DNA of 64,000 nucleotides, taken from the NCBI GenBank assembly GCA_000824805.1, contig CCNA01000061.1, positions 62,001 to 126,000 on the forward strand, read 5' to 3'. Position 1 is the stretch's first letter. Every line of letters begins with the position of its first letter. Made by a program: the position numbers and the translations under genes. The notes beneath the pieces are model-generated. The model was not told where the DNA came from and searched no databases. It saw only the letters and a list, made by a program, of their open reading frames with translations. This document shows, in pieces, positions 14,372 to 23,953 of this stretch. Source of the stretch: Mesorhizobium sp. SOD10. GTDB taxonomy: Bacteria > Pseudomonadota > Alphaproteobacteria > Rhizobiales > Rhizobiaceae.

Positions 14372-14815
14372 CTACGCCCCGCGCCGACGGCCGATCTCCG
14401 ACGCAACACGCCGCGCGGCCTCCTCAACATGTCGACGTGAACCCAGCTCGCATTCCCAGGCGACGATCACATTCCAGCCAAGCTTCTCCAGGGCCGCGAT
14501 GTTTCGATGGTCCCGCTGGACGTTGCGCTCGAACTTCTCCTGCCAAAACGCAGTCCTGCTCTTAGGTATTGACGCGACCTTGCATCCAGCATGGCGATGC
14601 CAGAAGCAACCATGCACGAATACTGCGGTTTGGAATCTCGGGAGCACGATGTCCGGCGTCCCTGGCAGGCGGCGGTAATGCACTCGGAAACGCAAGCCAA
14701 GTGCATGGAGCGCCCGCCTCAGTGCCAGTTCCGGCGATGTATCCTTGGACCGGATGCGCGACATCCGTTCCGAACGTTTCTCAGGGGATAGGAAGTCGGC
14801 CACGGCTGCCGTCAC
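14372..14815 (-). CDS. vsr: Very short patch repair (Vsr) endonuclease
   Basis: 147 aa from a GTG at 14815 that overlaps the stop of the upstream gene (GTGA). It has the complete Vsr pattern: DFLSPEKRSERMSRIRSKDT, then PGTPDIVLPRFQTAVFVHG with catalytic D55 and H69, and CFWHRHAGC for structural zinc. Vsr nicks 5' of the T in T:G mismatches that arise from deamination of 5-methylcytosine, so it is the expected companion of a cytosine-C5 methyltransferase. Here it is the last gene of the operon, with the DptFGH-like genes between it and the methyltransferase. Confidence 0.92.
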   Translation of the reverse strand: MTAAVADFLSPEKRSERMSRIRSKDTSPELALRRALHALGLRFRVHYRRLPGTPDIVLPRFQTAVFVHGCFWHRHAGCKVASIPKSRTAFWQEKFERNVQRDHRNIAALEKLGWNVIVAWECELGSRRHVEEAARRVASEIGRRRGA

Positions 14816-17800
14816 TCCTGTAAAGACAGTCGGGCCCGAAGTAGCTCGAAGAATGGGAAACCGCGAATGATCTCCCCAGGGACGTCGAACGACTTGTACA
14901 GGCACTGGTGGTTCGGCAGCGTCTTCACTCGCTCTGCAACCTCGGCCGCACTTGCCGCCAGCCCGAGCGCGGATAGCTCTGCGGCAGTGACATTCGGCAC
15001 CTTGTGGACGAACCAAGTTAGCAACGGCTCACGGTAGTCGGTGGCACCCGCCTTGAAGTGTCGCAGGTATTGCGAGGCCAGAATGATACCCGTGCCGAAC
15101 TCGCGCCCCTGGAGAAGCAGTTTGCGAAGCACGTCGAACTCGTAACGCATGATGTTGTCGGCTTCGTCGACCAGCAAATACGAGTCGATAGCCCGGAGCT
15201 GTGGGCTGCTTCCAATGAATGGTCGCTTCGGCGTCCTCAGCATGTTCTCATAGAACATGTTCAGCATCACCGCCACGAGCATGTTCTTGCTGTGGTCGTC
15301 CTGCCCGAGCGCATCCAGCGCTATCACAACGACCCCGTCAAGGAACTGGTCGAAAGGCATCGTCCGCGACTGGTCAGGTTCGAAGATCTCCATATCCATG
15401 AGATCATCGATGATCGCCATGGGTGAGTCCGCCCTTCCGTCCAAGATCGCAGCATACGCTGCGTGGACATCTCGGAGCGTCGGAGGTGTGTTTTGCGGAG
15501 CTGCCTCATATGCCGCGCGTACCGCGCGCTTGAGCTTGTCCCTCTGGACCGGGCCGATGCCAGGATAGATCTTCCCGAGCACGTCGGCGAAGAAGCGAAA
15601 CCGGTCGAGCCAAGGTGTGGGGACGTCACCGATCGTCCTAGTGTCAAACAGGTTCAATGGCAGGCGGTAAGGGCGTACGACGCGCGCCCCCGTGGCAGCG
15701 ACGAAATCCTCGCTGCTATAGTCTCGTTTGTAGTCGAAAATGAGGAAACGCGGTCGTATCCCTCGGTTCGCTGGGCCTGCGGCAGAAATCTGCGTGATGA
15801 GCGACTTCAGCAACTGGGTCTTGCCTGTCCCGAGGTCCCCGACGACGCCCATGTTCAGCTGGTTAAGCCTCGTGTCCGAGATATTGAGCGAAAGCTCCCT
15901 TGGTCTGAAGCCATCGACGGCCTTTCCAACCTCAAGGAGGACCCCGATGCCTCGCTCCTCTGCATTGCCTTCCACCGCCGCCGAAGGCGCAGTAGTGACG
16001 ATGGAGATGGCGGGGGGAAACGTCGGTGAATCCGGCTCGCTTTCCGATTCATTGCTTCCGTCTGGTGGCGCTCCTACCGGGGGCGGCGCCACTATCGTTG
16101 GCTCCCCAGGCTCGTCCGTGCCAGCCCTCACTACGTGGCCAGCCGGCACGGGCATGAGCGCCCAGTCGCCCACTCGGGCCTTGACCATGGCATAGAAGCT
16201 CGAAGGGTCGCCGGCCACGATCTGGCCCGCATCCTCGCGTCCTATGATAATCGTCTCATCGAACCCATCGCCGTCATGGTCGCGCGGCGCGCTCGACGGT
16301 GATTCATCGACGACGATAAGGCGGCCGCGGTGGTCAATCTCGACACAGTCATCGCCGTCGAGGATCGCTTTCGCGACTCGTTCATGCAGTTCCGACCAAT
16401 CGGCGGAGTGCCCTTTGACATCGTCCTGCTGGCTGTAGACCCGCATGCCGAATCCGATGATCGAAAGCATCAGGTGCTGGAAAGCCAGTCCCCAAAGTCG
16501 GGGCTGATCGGGATGGGGTGCCATCGCCTCAAGCAGCGATGATAGTGCCTTGGCCTGCTCAAGCGCCTCGACGGCATCGCCTGCTGCGTAAGAAGCCGTA
16601 GGCCTGCACTTCACCTCTACCGGCGTTACCTTGATGCTCAGCCTGCCGCCGGCGAAGTCGATGCCTACTACCATCAAGTCGGGTCTTAGGAGCGCAAGGT
16701 CTTTCCGATCCCTTCCAAGACTACGGCAAAGGTCACCGATGTACCCCCGGAATGGATCGACCGGGACCACGATCGCGATCGCCGGCTCGTCCTCGCTTCC
16801 CTTAAGTACGGGGAGCACTCCACCGGAATAACTCGCCTCCGCTCGGAACTTGTCCTGAAGAAGCCGGACGGCCACGAGAACGCCAAGGTCACCCGTCGCG
16901 CCCGCGTCGTCGCCTGCTAGGCCCTTGATCGTCGGAATGCCCCGCCGTGCCACCTCGAGCAGCACATCCTTGACCTTAGCCGGTTCTATGCCTTTGCAGC
17001 CCGGCAGGCGGTCGAGGGCCTTGGCGAGCGCTTCCCGGTCGGCATCGGTTACCTGCGAAAGTAGATAGTAGCCATTTGTGTCGCCCGAGCGGTGGGAATA
17101 GGACGGCAGCTCATAATCCCAGAGGTAGGCTCCCTCGAGCCAGCCCCCCAGGAAGCATGCAGGATCGATCGCCGAGGATGATACTGCGACGAAGTCAGTC
17201 CGCCGTTCCTGCAGCATGTGCCTTACCTCGTGCACATTAGGAGCGAATTGCAAGCCGACGCGGGTTGCCGACAGGTTCTCCATCGCTGCGGCCAAGCCGC
17301 CGACCTTGTCGGCGAGAACATCGCCGGACTGTGCCGGTGGCGTGGACTGGCGGGATTCATTGAGGAATATGTGCGGCAGCTGCCGGCGCACCCGGTGCCT
17401 GGACAGGGCGCCGAAACCGAGTGGGGTCCGCTGGTCCACTGCCGCGATCCCAGGTTCGGTCATGTCGAGCTGTGCAATGATCCCGAGGTCAGGGATGCTG
17501 CGGGGTGGCTGGCGGCTATACCAACGCACGGCGTTCCGCGTATCCTCGGACAGGTTCGCTATCTTGGCGTCATCCGGGCGGGCATCATCCGTTCTGTCGT
17601 CGAATATCTCGATCAACCTTTGTCCTGTCGCGCGCGAGCGCGGCCGCTTCGCTTCCGGCTGGAAGCGTGTAGTACACCATTCAATGAGCCCGTCGTTGCA
17701 CGCATCCGTGGCGCCGCCAGCGCTCGACACAGCAATCGAGACTATTGGCTTGGCGGCAAGCAGCTCGGAGACGTCATCCAGCGCCCTGACAACCTGCGCC

Positions 17801-20328
17801 GCGCTGAAGCCGACCGATATGCCGCCAACACTGATCCCGAACTCGTCGCCAAACGGGGCGTCCATCGACCGACGAGCAAGGTTTGCGAGGCTCGACCCGT
17901 TCCAGAGCACTGACCAATAGTCAGTGCCGTTCTCGACGGCGAGGTACTCGATCTGGTCCACTCCCGATGGCGACCGCACGAACATGGTCATGATGTCAGG
18001 GACGCAGTCAGGGTCGAGCACGCTGGCGGCAGGGCATGGCTTGCCCTGCTCGTCGGCGTCGGACAGGACACCCTGCGCCACGACATGCCAGCCGACCCGC
18101 AATGGGTGGAAGGGCGAGAGCAGCACGGCATCCGGCACCCGGGCCAGGCTGCGCCCGCTTCCATCAAGCGAGGCTATGGCGATGACATCGCACCAGGAAG
18201 CGACCTCGGGTGCTGCAGCCAGCCAGGCGTGGTATGCATCAACATACCGCTCGACCACCGCCCTGAATTCCACATCGCGCGCGGCCCACTCGCCAAGTCG
18301 GGCGATCTCGAACACCCCGGACTGGTCGCCGTCCCCGCGCACCCGGTTGGCGATCTCCTCGCGCAAGGCGAGGAATTCCTCCGGCGGGTCGAATTCGTCA
18401 GGCGCGGGGCGCGGGTCGCAAATGAACCTCCCTCCGGACATGATAGGCCCACTCCCGGCTCCCCACCTTGGCGGCGCCCAGTGTGCGCCATAGTCCTCCG
18501 CCAGCACGATGGGCTGGTAGGACTGCCGAACGGATTCCGGCGCCAGTAGCCAATCCTGGAGCATCGTCGATCGGACGGCGCGGTTGACCTGGATTACCGC
18601 CTTGGCGTCGAAAGGCTCCAGTGGACGCCTGTTGGCCCGTATGAGGCGCTCAAACTCGCTTCGGCACCCAACTTCAGGCGCGTCTTCGCAGGTCAGGTAG
18701 ACGCGGCAAGTCTCATGGGAGAATGAGCCATCCCGGACCGGGCGGGCAAACCTGAAGTCGACCTGCAGATTCCCTTCCGCCTCGACCTCGAGCTGGAAGA
18801 TCGAATCCCGGAGGCCGCGCACCACAATTTGGGTGGGCGCCTCGGCCCGCCCGTCCGCCTGCTCCGCGGTGCTCGTCGCCGATGGCTCAAGCTCAATTCC
18901 GGGCGAAACGAAGACGAGGAGCTCGTACCGACCTTGACCTGGCAATGTCAGGCTCGATTCCCAGTGGGCTCCACTTCCCGCGGCTCCCCTCGCGGGCTTG
19001 CGAGGGCCGGTGAACTTCCTTGCTAGGCGACAGCCTACGAGGATGCCGGGTTGCCACCTCGCCAGCGATACGACCTTTATCGAGCCCGGCTTGAATCCTT
19101 CGGCCGTTGCCTTGTAGCTAATCGGGTTCTTGTGCTGCGGCGGAGCCGCGTCCGACAGAACCTTATCGGAGTCGGCCTCGATCTCGCCTACCGCCTTTGA
19201 TCCGCCGGCCGGCGTGCGCTGCACCTCAACTCTGGCACCCCTCTGATCGGTACCCTTCGTCGTGAACTTCAGGTCGACACGATCCACTACGATGGCGGGC
19301 ATTGCCTTCCCAAGCGCAGCAATTGCGTTGACGCATTCCACGACCATGTCGCCAGAGACCACCGGCTCCTCGGCGAGTAACTCAGACCACTTCTCGACGT
19401 CTAGGAAGCTCCACCAGCCGGGCGGAGGGCCAAGCTCCAGGCCCTGCATCGGCGCGTAGAACGCCGCGGTCGCACGATCGAAGGCGCTCTGGACCTGCCA
19501 GCCAGCCCTTATGTGGGCGTGGAACTGCTCGAGCGCGTCCCGCTCGTCGTCCGTGGCACCATCTGCCAGACGATCGACGCCATTGCGAAAGCCGTCAGCC
19601 ATTGCGTCGGCAATCTTGTCCACCGTCCCGAGTTGGTCGTGAGCCGACAGCGACCCATCGCGCCGTGGAGGCACTCCGCACGCTAGGCTCACGGCAAATC
19701 CAGGCAGGAGGCCGAGTCGCCGGTCGATCGCGAACAGGCGGGCGAGGACGTTCCACGCCCCCTTGCGGGTAGAGCGGTCGGTGTCCACTTCGTCGGCTGC
19801 GCGAGCGGCGGCTTCGACTAGCAGGCGCCCTTCTTCCACCATAGCCTCGGTCAGGCCAGCACGCGCGAGGCCATCGGAGACGATGCGCTGCACGAAGGCG
19901 TCATCCCACCAGCTCTCGAACGTTGCGTTCCCCCCGTTGCTGACCTCGGCGACCCCGAACCTGTCGGTCGTCGAGGACACGGATAGGATGCTGTGCTCGC
20001 CCGGCGGGACGAGGGCCACGAAGCTCGGCAGTTCGGGCAGGTTCCTGAGGTCCAGCAGATGCGTTTCGTCGCATCTGCCCGACTCCCCGATCCTAGGATT
20101 TCCCCCTGGCAGCTGTGCACGCGGCACCTGCAGAAGATAGGGCGGCCGCGATCCCGCCGCGGCCTCGGACTGGCGGACGAGATGGTCGAACACCTCCGAA
20201 AGGATCTCGAGTGGCGGCCCATGGAAGACAAGCCTAACCTCAGCCCGTCCGGCAGCCCCGCGGTCCGGTGACGCAATGCCTATCTGCGCAGATACATACT
20301 CGGCAAGCGCTTGCGCGATTACATTCAT
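14812..20328 (-). CDS. DptH/DndH-like restriction protein: PD-(D/E)xK nuclease plus HerA/FtsK-type ATPase
   Basis: 1838 aa. The C-terminal ~350 residues form a HerA/FtsK-like ATPase: Walker A GDLGTGKT (1497-1504), RFLIFDYKRDY, Walker B YLLVDEAD (~1717-1724), then FGTGIILASQYLRHF and LLTWFVHKVPN. This resembles DptH of the phosphorothioate-dependent DptFGH system. In the middle, RPDLMVV with D1217 and PVEVKCR with E1238 and K1240, followed by EQAKAL, form a PD-(D/E)xK nuclease signature. The first ~1100 residues are unassigned. It overlaps its neighbours on both sides by 4 nt. I infer that it translocates on and cuts unmodified DNA. Family assignment is from memory of motifs, without alignment. 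Confidence 0.7.
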   Translation of the reverse strand: MNVIAQALAEYVSAQIGIASPDRGAAGRAEVRLVFHGPPLEILSEVFDHLVRQSEAAAGSRPPYLLQVPRAQLPGGNPRIGESGRCDETHLLDLRNLPELPSFVALVPPGEHSILSVSSTTDRFGVAEVSNGGNATFESWWDDAFVQRIVSDGLARAGLTEAMVEEGRLLVEAAARAADEVDTDRSTRKGAWNVLARLFAIDRRLGLLPGFAVSLACGVPPRRDGSLSAHDQLGTVDKIADAMADGFRNGVDRLADGATDDERDALEQFHAHIRAGWQVQSAFDRATAAFYAPMQGLELGPPPGWWSFLDVEKWSELLAEEPVVSGDMVVECVNAIAALGKAMPAIVVDRVDLKFTTKGTDQRGARVEVQRTPAGGSKAVGEIEADSDKVLSDAAPPQHKNPISYKATAEGFKPGSIKVVSLARWQPGILVGCRLARKFTGPRKPARGAAGSGAHWESSLTLPGQGRYELLVFVSPGIELEPSATSTAEQADGRAEAPTQIVVRGLRDSIFQLEVEAEGNLQVDFRFARPVRDGSFSHETCRVYLTCEDAPEVGCRSEFERLIRANRRPLEPFDAKAVIQVNRAVRSTMLQDWLLAPESVRQSYQPIVLAEDYGAHWAPPRWGAGSGPIMSGGRFICDPRPAPDEFDPPEEFLALREEIANRVRGDGDQSGVFEIARLGEWAARDVEFRAVVERYVDAYHAWLAAAPEVASWCDVIAIASLDGSGRSLARVPDAVLLSPFHPLRVGWHVVAQGVLSDADEQGKPCPAASVLDPDCVPDIMTMFVRSPSGVDQIEYLAVENGTDYWSVLWNGSSLANLARRSMDAPFGDEFGISVGGISVGFSAAQVVRALDDVSELLAAKPIVSIAVSSAGGATDACNDGLIEWCTTRFQPEAKRPRSRATGQRLIEIFDDRTDDARPDDAKIANLSEDTRNAVRWYSRQPPRSIPDLGIIAQLDMTEPGIAAVDQRTPLGFGALSRHRVRRQLPHIFLNESRQSTPPAQSGDVLADKVGGLAAAMENLSATRVGLQFAPNVHEVRHMLQERRTDFVAVSSSAIDPACFLGGWLEGAYLWDYELPSYSHRSGDTNGYYLLSQVTDADREALAKALDRLPGCKGIEPAKVKDVLLEVARRGIPTIKGLAGDDAGATGDLGVLVAVRLLQDKFRAEASYSGGVLPVLKGSEDEPAIAIVVPVDPFRGYIGDLCRSLGRDRKDLALLRPDLMVVGIDFAGGRLSIKVTPVEVKCRPTASYAAGDAVEALEQAKALSSLLEAMAPHPDQPRLWGLAFQHLMLSIIGFGMRVYSQQDDVKGHSADWSELHERVAKAILDGDDCVEIDHRGRLIVVDESPSSAPRDHDGDGFDETIIIGREDAGQIVAGDPSSFYAMVKARVGDWALMPVPAGHVVRAGTDEPGEPTIVAPPPVGAPPDGSNESESEPDSPTFPPAISIVTTAPSAAVEGNAEERGIGVLLEVGKAVDGFRPRELSLNISDTRLNQLNMGVVGDLGTGKTQLLKSLITQISAAGPANRGIRPRFLIFDYKRDYSSEDFVAATGARVVRPYRLPLNLFDTRTIGDVPTPWLDRFRFFADVLGKIYPGIGPVQRDKLKRAVRAAYEAAPQNTPPTLRDVHAAYAAILDGRADSPMAIIDDLMDMEIFEPDQSRTMPFDQFLDGVVVIALDALGQDDHSKNMLVAVMLNMFYENMLRTPKRPFIGSSPQLRAIDSYLLVDEADNIMRYEFDVLRKLLLQGREFGTGIILASQYLRHFKAGATDYREPLLTWFVHKVPNVTAAELSALGLAASAAEVAERVKTLPNHQCLYKSFDVPGEIIRGFPFFELLRARLSLQE

Positions 20329-21848
20329 GGCTGCCCCCTTCCGCCAACCGGCGACAATCGGAACGGGGGCACGAGCAGCATACCGCTCTCAGCATCAGGG
20401 CTGTCGAGCACGAGGCCAAGCATCCTTAGCTGCTGTCCGAGTTCATTCTGCGGGATGTCCCTGTGGTCCATGCTGACCCCATATTGAGCCAGATGCTGGG
20501 CGAGCCGGCGAACCGATCGAGGGCCGCCAACGCCAGCAAGGGAACAATGCACCAGCGCCAGTACGGCCACCGGACCAAGGGACACGATCCACGGGCTATT
20601 GGCACTGGCGCCAGCCTTCCTCAGGACATAACCTTGGTCATAGCCCCTGAGGGTGGGATTGGCTGTTTGGCGCTGGCCAAGAACGTGCCGGACGAACTCG
20701 TTGATATTCGAGCCGATACCCTTCCGGCAGACGAGCGTGCGTGTTTCCCTGTCCTCGAGACTGGCCACGACGTCCCGCACGCCGGTTGCCTGGAGGTGAG
20801 TCCGGTTTGCGCGGACTTGGTCACAAAGCTCGGCCAGGCCATGCGAGGAGGACAGGCCATCCGCTGGCCTGATCCCTAACGAATCGAGAGCCCATAAGGT
20901 CGCGTTGATTCCGAGGCGAGCCGAAAGGAAGCGGGAGACACTGTCCCGGATAGAGGGCAAGGCCTTGTTCCCATAGGGCAGGCAAGCCAGGCGCTGGGGG
21001 AACAATGCTACGCGCGAGGCATCCGCCCCCTCGGGACCCTTTCCGTCCAGGGATGAGGACAGTGCAAGCCATGCGCGAGAGTGGACCTCGCAAAGCCACA
21101 CGACATGGGCGACCGCACCTAGCCGAATGACAGCCTCCAGCAAGCTAGTCCACTGGCGGCGCGTCATGGTCGACTTTGCCGCGATCACAGCCTTGAGGTC
21201 GTGGACAAACTGGCGCGCCGGAAACACATCGATGCTGGCGTCGTCCCTCGCCATCACGGGGTCGGCACGCGGGGTTGCCAGCTGCCAGCTGGGGTCTTGC
21301 ACCCATGCCTCGACCTCGGCTTGTAAGAACCGGGCAAATACGTCGTCCTCGACGCCGACCGACAGCGCCTCGAAGAAGGCTTGCCAGATGGCCTCTGCCG
21401 TTTCCTGATCGCTAGACCCAAGCCAAATCATTCGCTTGACAAGCTGGCCGGCGGTCCAGGGATTGCCTGCCAGTCGCGCCGATCCAGAGAAGATGCTCAG
21501 CTGCGGCACCAGCGGCGTCACCTGCAGGAAGCGCTTGGTCGATTGATTCGGGAGCTTTGGGCTTTCCAGGATAGAGCCGAGCAACGAGCTGAACGAGTCT
21601 GGGTCTAGAGTGGAGCGGTCCGGTCCCTTTCCGCGTTTCCTGGCACGCTTGATTGCTTGGTCGAGATCGCGGCCACGCTGAGGCACCGTTCGCTCGGTCG
21701 CACCCTCGAGGCCGATGACCCGGTAGACGGAGGAGAGCATCACCTCCGAGCTGGCGTATTCCGGCGCGGGCGTCATCGCTAGCCGTGCCCTTGAGTAGGC
21801 TTCGTGCGAGTTCGCCCATGGTGCATCGCGGAAATGCGCAAGCGTCAT
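20325..21848 (-). CDS. DptG-like component of the restriction module
   Basis: 507 aa, mostly helical, with no ATPase or nuclease motif. The C-terminal ~110 residues look like a winged-helix region (GYDQGYVLRKAG, SPWIVSLGPVAVLALVHCSL, RRLAQHLAQYGVSMDHRD), which fits what I recall of DptG. The main evidence is position: it lies between an F-like ATPase and an H-like ATPase/nuclease, with 4-nt overlaps on both sides, as in dptF-dptG-dptH. Its role is probably structural or DNA-binding within the complex. Confidence 0.55.
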   Translation of the reverse strand: MTLAHFRDAPWANSHEAYSRARLAMTPAPEYASSEVMLSSVYRVIGLEGATERTVPQRGRDLDQAIKRARKRGKGPDRSTLDPDSFSSLLGSILESPKLPNQSTKRFLQVTPLVPQLSIFSGSARLAGNPWTAGQLVKRMIWLGSSDQETAEAIWQAFFEALSVGVEDDVFARFLQAEVEAWVQDPSWQLATPRADPVMARDDASIDVFPARQFVHDLKAVIAAKSTMTRRQWTSLLEAVIRLGAVAHVVWLCEVHSRAWLALSSSLDGKGPEGADASRVALFPQRLACLPYGNKALPSIRDSVSRFLSARLGINATLWALDSLGIRPADGLSSSHGLAELCDQVRANRTHLQATGVRDVVASLEDRETRTLVCRKGIGSNINEFVRHVLGQRQTANPTLRGYDQGYVLRKAGASANSPWIVSLGPVAVLALVHCSLAGVGGPRSVRRLAQHLAQYGVSMDHRDIPQNELGQQLRMLGLVLDSPDAESGMLLVPPFRLSPVGGRGQP

Positions 21849-23950
21849 CGCCGCCCCGTCTCCCTGAGCAGGCCAAATCCCTCTCGCCGCTGCTGGACAG
21901 CGACACCACCGGTGCCGAGCCTGATCTCGGCGCGAGGCAGCACCACCGCGTCCCGGACGATCGGACCGCCGAGGCGAGCACCCGTTGTGTCCAGAAGCGC
22001 AAGGACGGACCGCGGAAGGGACGCGACCGACATGCCGCGATCGACCTCCTTCACAGCTTTGAACAGGTCGTAGGTCAGCGCGATCTTCTGGGCTGACGCG
22101 CCATCGCCGACTTCCAGGAAGCGGAGCGGCGAGCGTGGACGTCCCTCTTGCACGGCATCTGTCGGCTGAACGTGGCGCCGTTGGACGACAAGCGTCGCGC
22201 GTCTCGTCGGCGGGGGCAACGGCTGCCCGAACGTGGTCGTAAGCGACACCTCAAAGTCCTGGTTCTTATTAAGGAGCCGCTCGACGTCTCGCGCCACTTC
22301 GAAGACCCCATCCCCGCCAACGTCCACGATCTTCTGGAATTCGCGGAGCACCTCAGCATCCAACACAGTAGCGGTCCTTGCGCCAATGCTCCGCCGGACC
22401 AACCGGCATGCAAAATCACGGACTAGACGCTGTACGCGAGTGGCGACGGCCGGCTTTTTCCGGCGCACCTGCTGCTTCGAGAGAAAGGAATCCAGCTCGG
22501 CAAGCCTACCGAGCAGGTCGATTTCGATGCCGGAGAGTACCCGTGACTTCTTGACATGATCCAGCCCCTCAGCGACCGAGCGGCTGAACCGTGTGTCGAA
22601 GTCACGTAGCACGTAGGTCGTTCCGTGCGTTGCTGCTGCCTCGCTCTCCGGGCTTGCCAGCGCCGGGTCGAGCAGCTGGTCGAAACCGTCGAGGAGGCCG
22701 GAGATCATTGTTGGCAAATAGGAAGCTCTACGCGACGCAAGGAACCATTGTAGGCCCATGGCGGTGTTGTTGTCTTTGAGGCCAAGTTCCGTGAGGTCGC
22801 GCAGGAGGGCCTGGCCCGCTTCCTTGTCCCAGCCATGGAAGAGGGCGTGCTGGTATTGAGAGCCGACGAGCCGGAAGATGGCGGTGGAGCTGTCCTTGCG
22901 CGGGCGAGCGTTTGCCACGGCTTCCTGATCAAGTCGCAGGAGTGAGGCCGCCCACTCGCATGGAGAACTGTCGTCGAGGGAAGCATCCTCGCGATGTCCT
23001 GCAAGCAGGTATGAGACGAGCGAGAACAAGTCACGGAAACTCCACCGCTTCCCACTCCCGATCTCGAACCACCTCAGCATCTGCTGCAGCGCTGCTGCCG
23101 GTTGCTCCCGCGCAAGATGCGACCGGCTTCCGCAAAATGGGCACTGCGCCCCCGCGGCACACGTGCCCTGCTGCGGCCAGAGACTGGCGTCAAGGGCCTT
23201 GCGGAAGATCTCGACGGCCGGAGCCGGGTCGCCGTTCTCGGTACCAGCGAGCAAAGACTCCATGTCCATCGGCCACACGGCAACATCCGGATAATCGTCG
23301 AGAGGCCAGCAGGCAGGAGCGTCGGGCGACAGGCTGACCGCCTGGCTGGTGCATTCCAGAAGTCTGCGCGCCTCGTCCGCGTGTGCCTCCGTGGCAGCTA
23401 TAAGCGCATCGTCGAGCACGCCACGGTTAACGCAGCAAAGGTAAAGCTTGCGCGAATCCGAGGCCGTTGCGGATGCCAGCTCGCTAAGGAGCATCATGGC
23501 GGGCGACTGGTCCGACGAGCCCGCGATGACCGAGGCGTCCTGGACAATAGAGAGTGGCAGGCTTCTTATCGGCGTTGCCAGGGCGCCTGCTTCGATCGTG
23601 ATCGTCCGGGGTACCTTTTCTCCCTCGGGTCTGAAGGCGACCTCGAGCGCGCTGGACAGCTTGCCGTCGCAGCCGAGGGCAGAGTCGAGCCAGTTCATCG
23701 TCGCCTCGATTGCTTCGGTCTTGCCGTTGCCCGGCCCACCGACGAGGAGAATCACCCGCGGCGTCCCCTCCTTGCCGGCGCCAATGTCGGCGCACCATTG
23801 CTGGAGGCGAGATAGCAGGTTCGTCTTGAACACCGCAGCACTCGGCCGGCCACTTTTGTCATCGAACAAGCGACGGACACCGCCGGAGCGATTTCCTGCC
23901 CACCTGAGCAATTGCGTTGGGTAAGTCGCCGCGGTTTCGGTGGTCTCCAT
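21845..23950 (-). CDS. DptF-like P-loop ATPase
   Basis: 701 aa. An AAA-type ATPase core begins near residue 65 (VILLVGGPGNGKTEAIE; Walker A 71-78) with a later sensor-like CCVNRGVLDD (~172-181). C264, C270, C273 and H278 (QCPFCGSRSH) form a likely zinc site. The C-terminal ~250 residues are unassigned. In Dpt/Dnd systems, DptF is the first restriction gene and an ATPase. Here it starts 3 nt after the methyltransferase stop and overlaps the G-like gene by 4 nt. It is longer than I recall for DptF, so it could be a divergent family. Confidence 0.6.
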   Translation of the reverse strand: METTETAATYPTQLLRWAGNRSGGVRRLFDDKSGRPSAAVFKTNLLSRLQQWCADIGAGKEGTPRVILLVGGPGNGKTEAIEATMNWLDSALGCDGKLSSALEVAFRPEGEKVPRTITIEAGALATPIRSLPLSIVQDASVIAGSSDQSPAMMLLSELASATASDSRKLYLCCVNRGVLDDALIAATEAHADEARRLLECTSQAVSLSPDAPACWPLDDYPDVAVWPMDMESLLAGTENGDPAPAVEIFRKALDASLWPQQGTCAAGAQCPFCGSRSHLAREQPAAALQQMLRWFEIGSGKRWSFRDLFSLVSYLLAGHREDASLDDSSPCEWAASLLRLDQEAVANARPRKDSSTAIFRLVGSQYQHALFHGWDKEAGQALLRDLTELGLKDNNTAMGLQWFLASRRASYLPTMISGLLDGFDQLLDPALASPESEAAATHGTTYVLRDFDTRFSRSVAEGLDHVKKSRVLSGIEIDLLGRLAELDSFLSKQQVRRKKPAVATRVQRLVRDFACRLVRRSIGARTATVLDAEVLREFQKIVDVGGDGVFEVARDVERLLNKNQDFEVSLTTTFGQPLPPPTRRATLVVQRRHVQPTDAVQEGRPRSPLRFLEVGDGASAQKIALTYDLFKAVKEVDRGMSVASLPRSVLALLDTTGARLGGPIVRDAVVLPRAEIRLGTGGVAVQQRREGFGLLRETGRR

Positions 23951-23953
23951 GCG

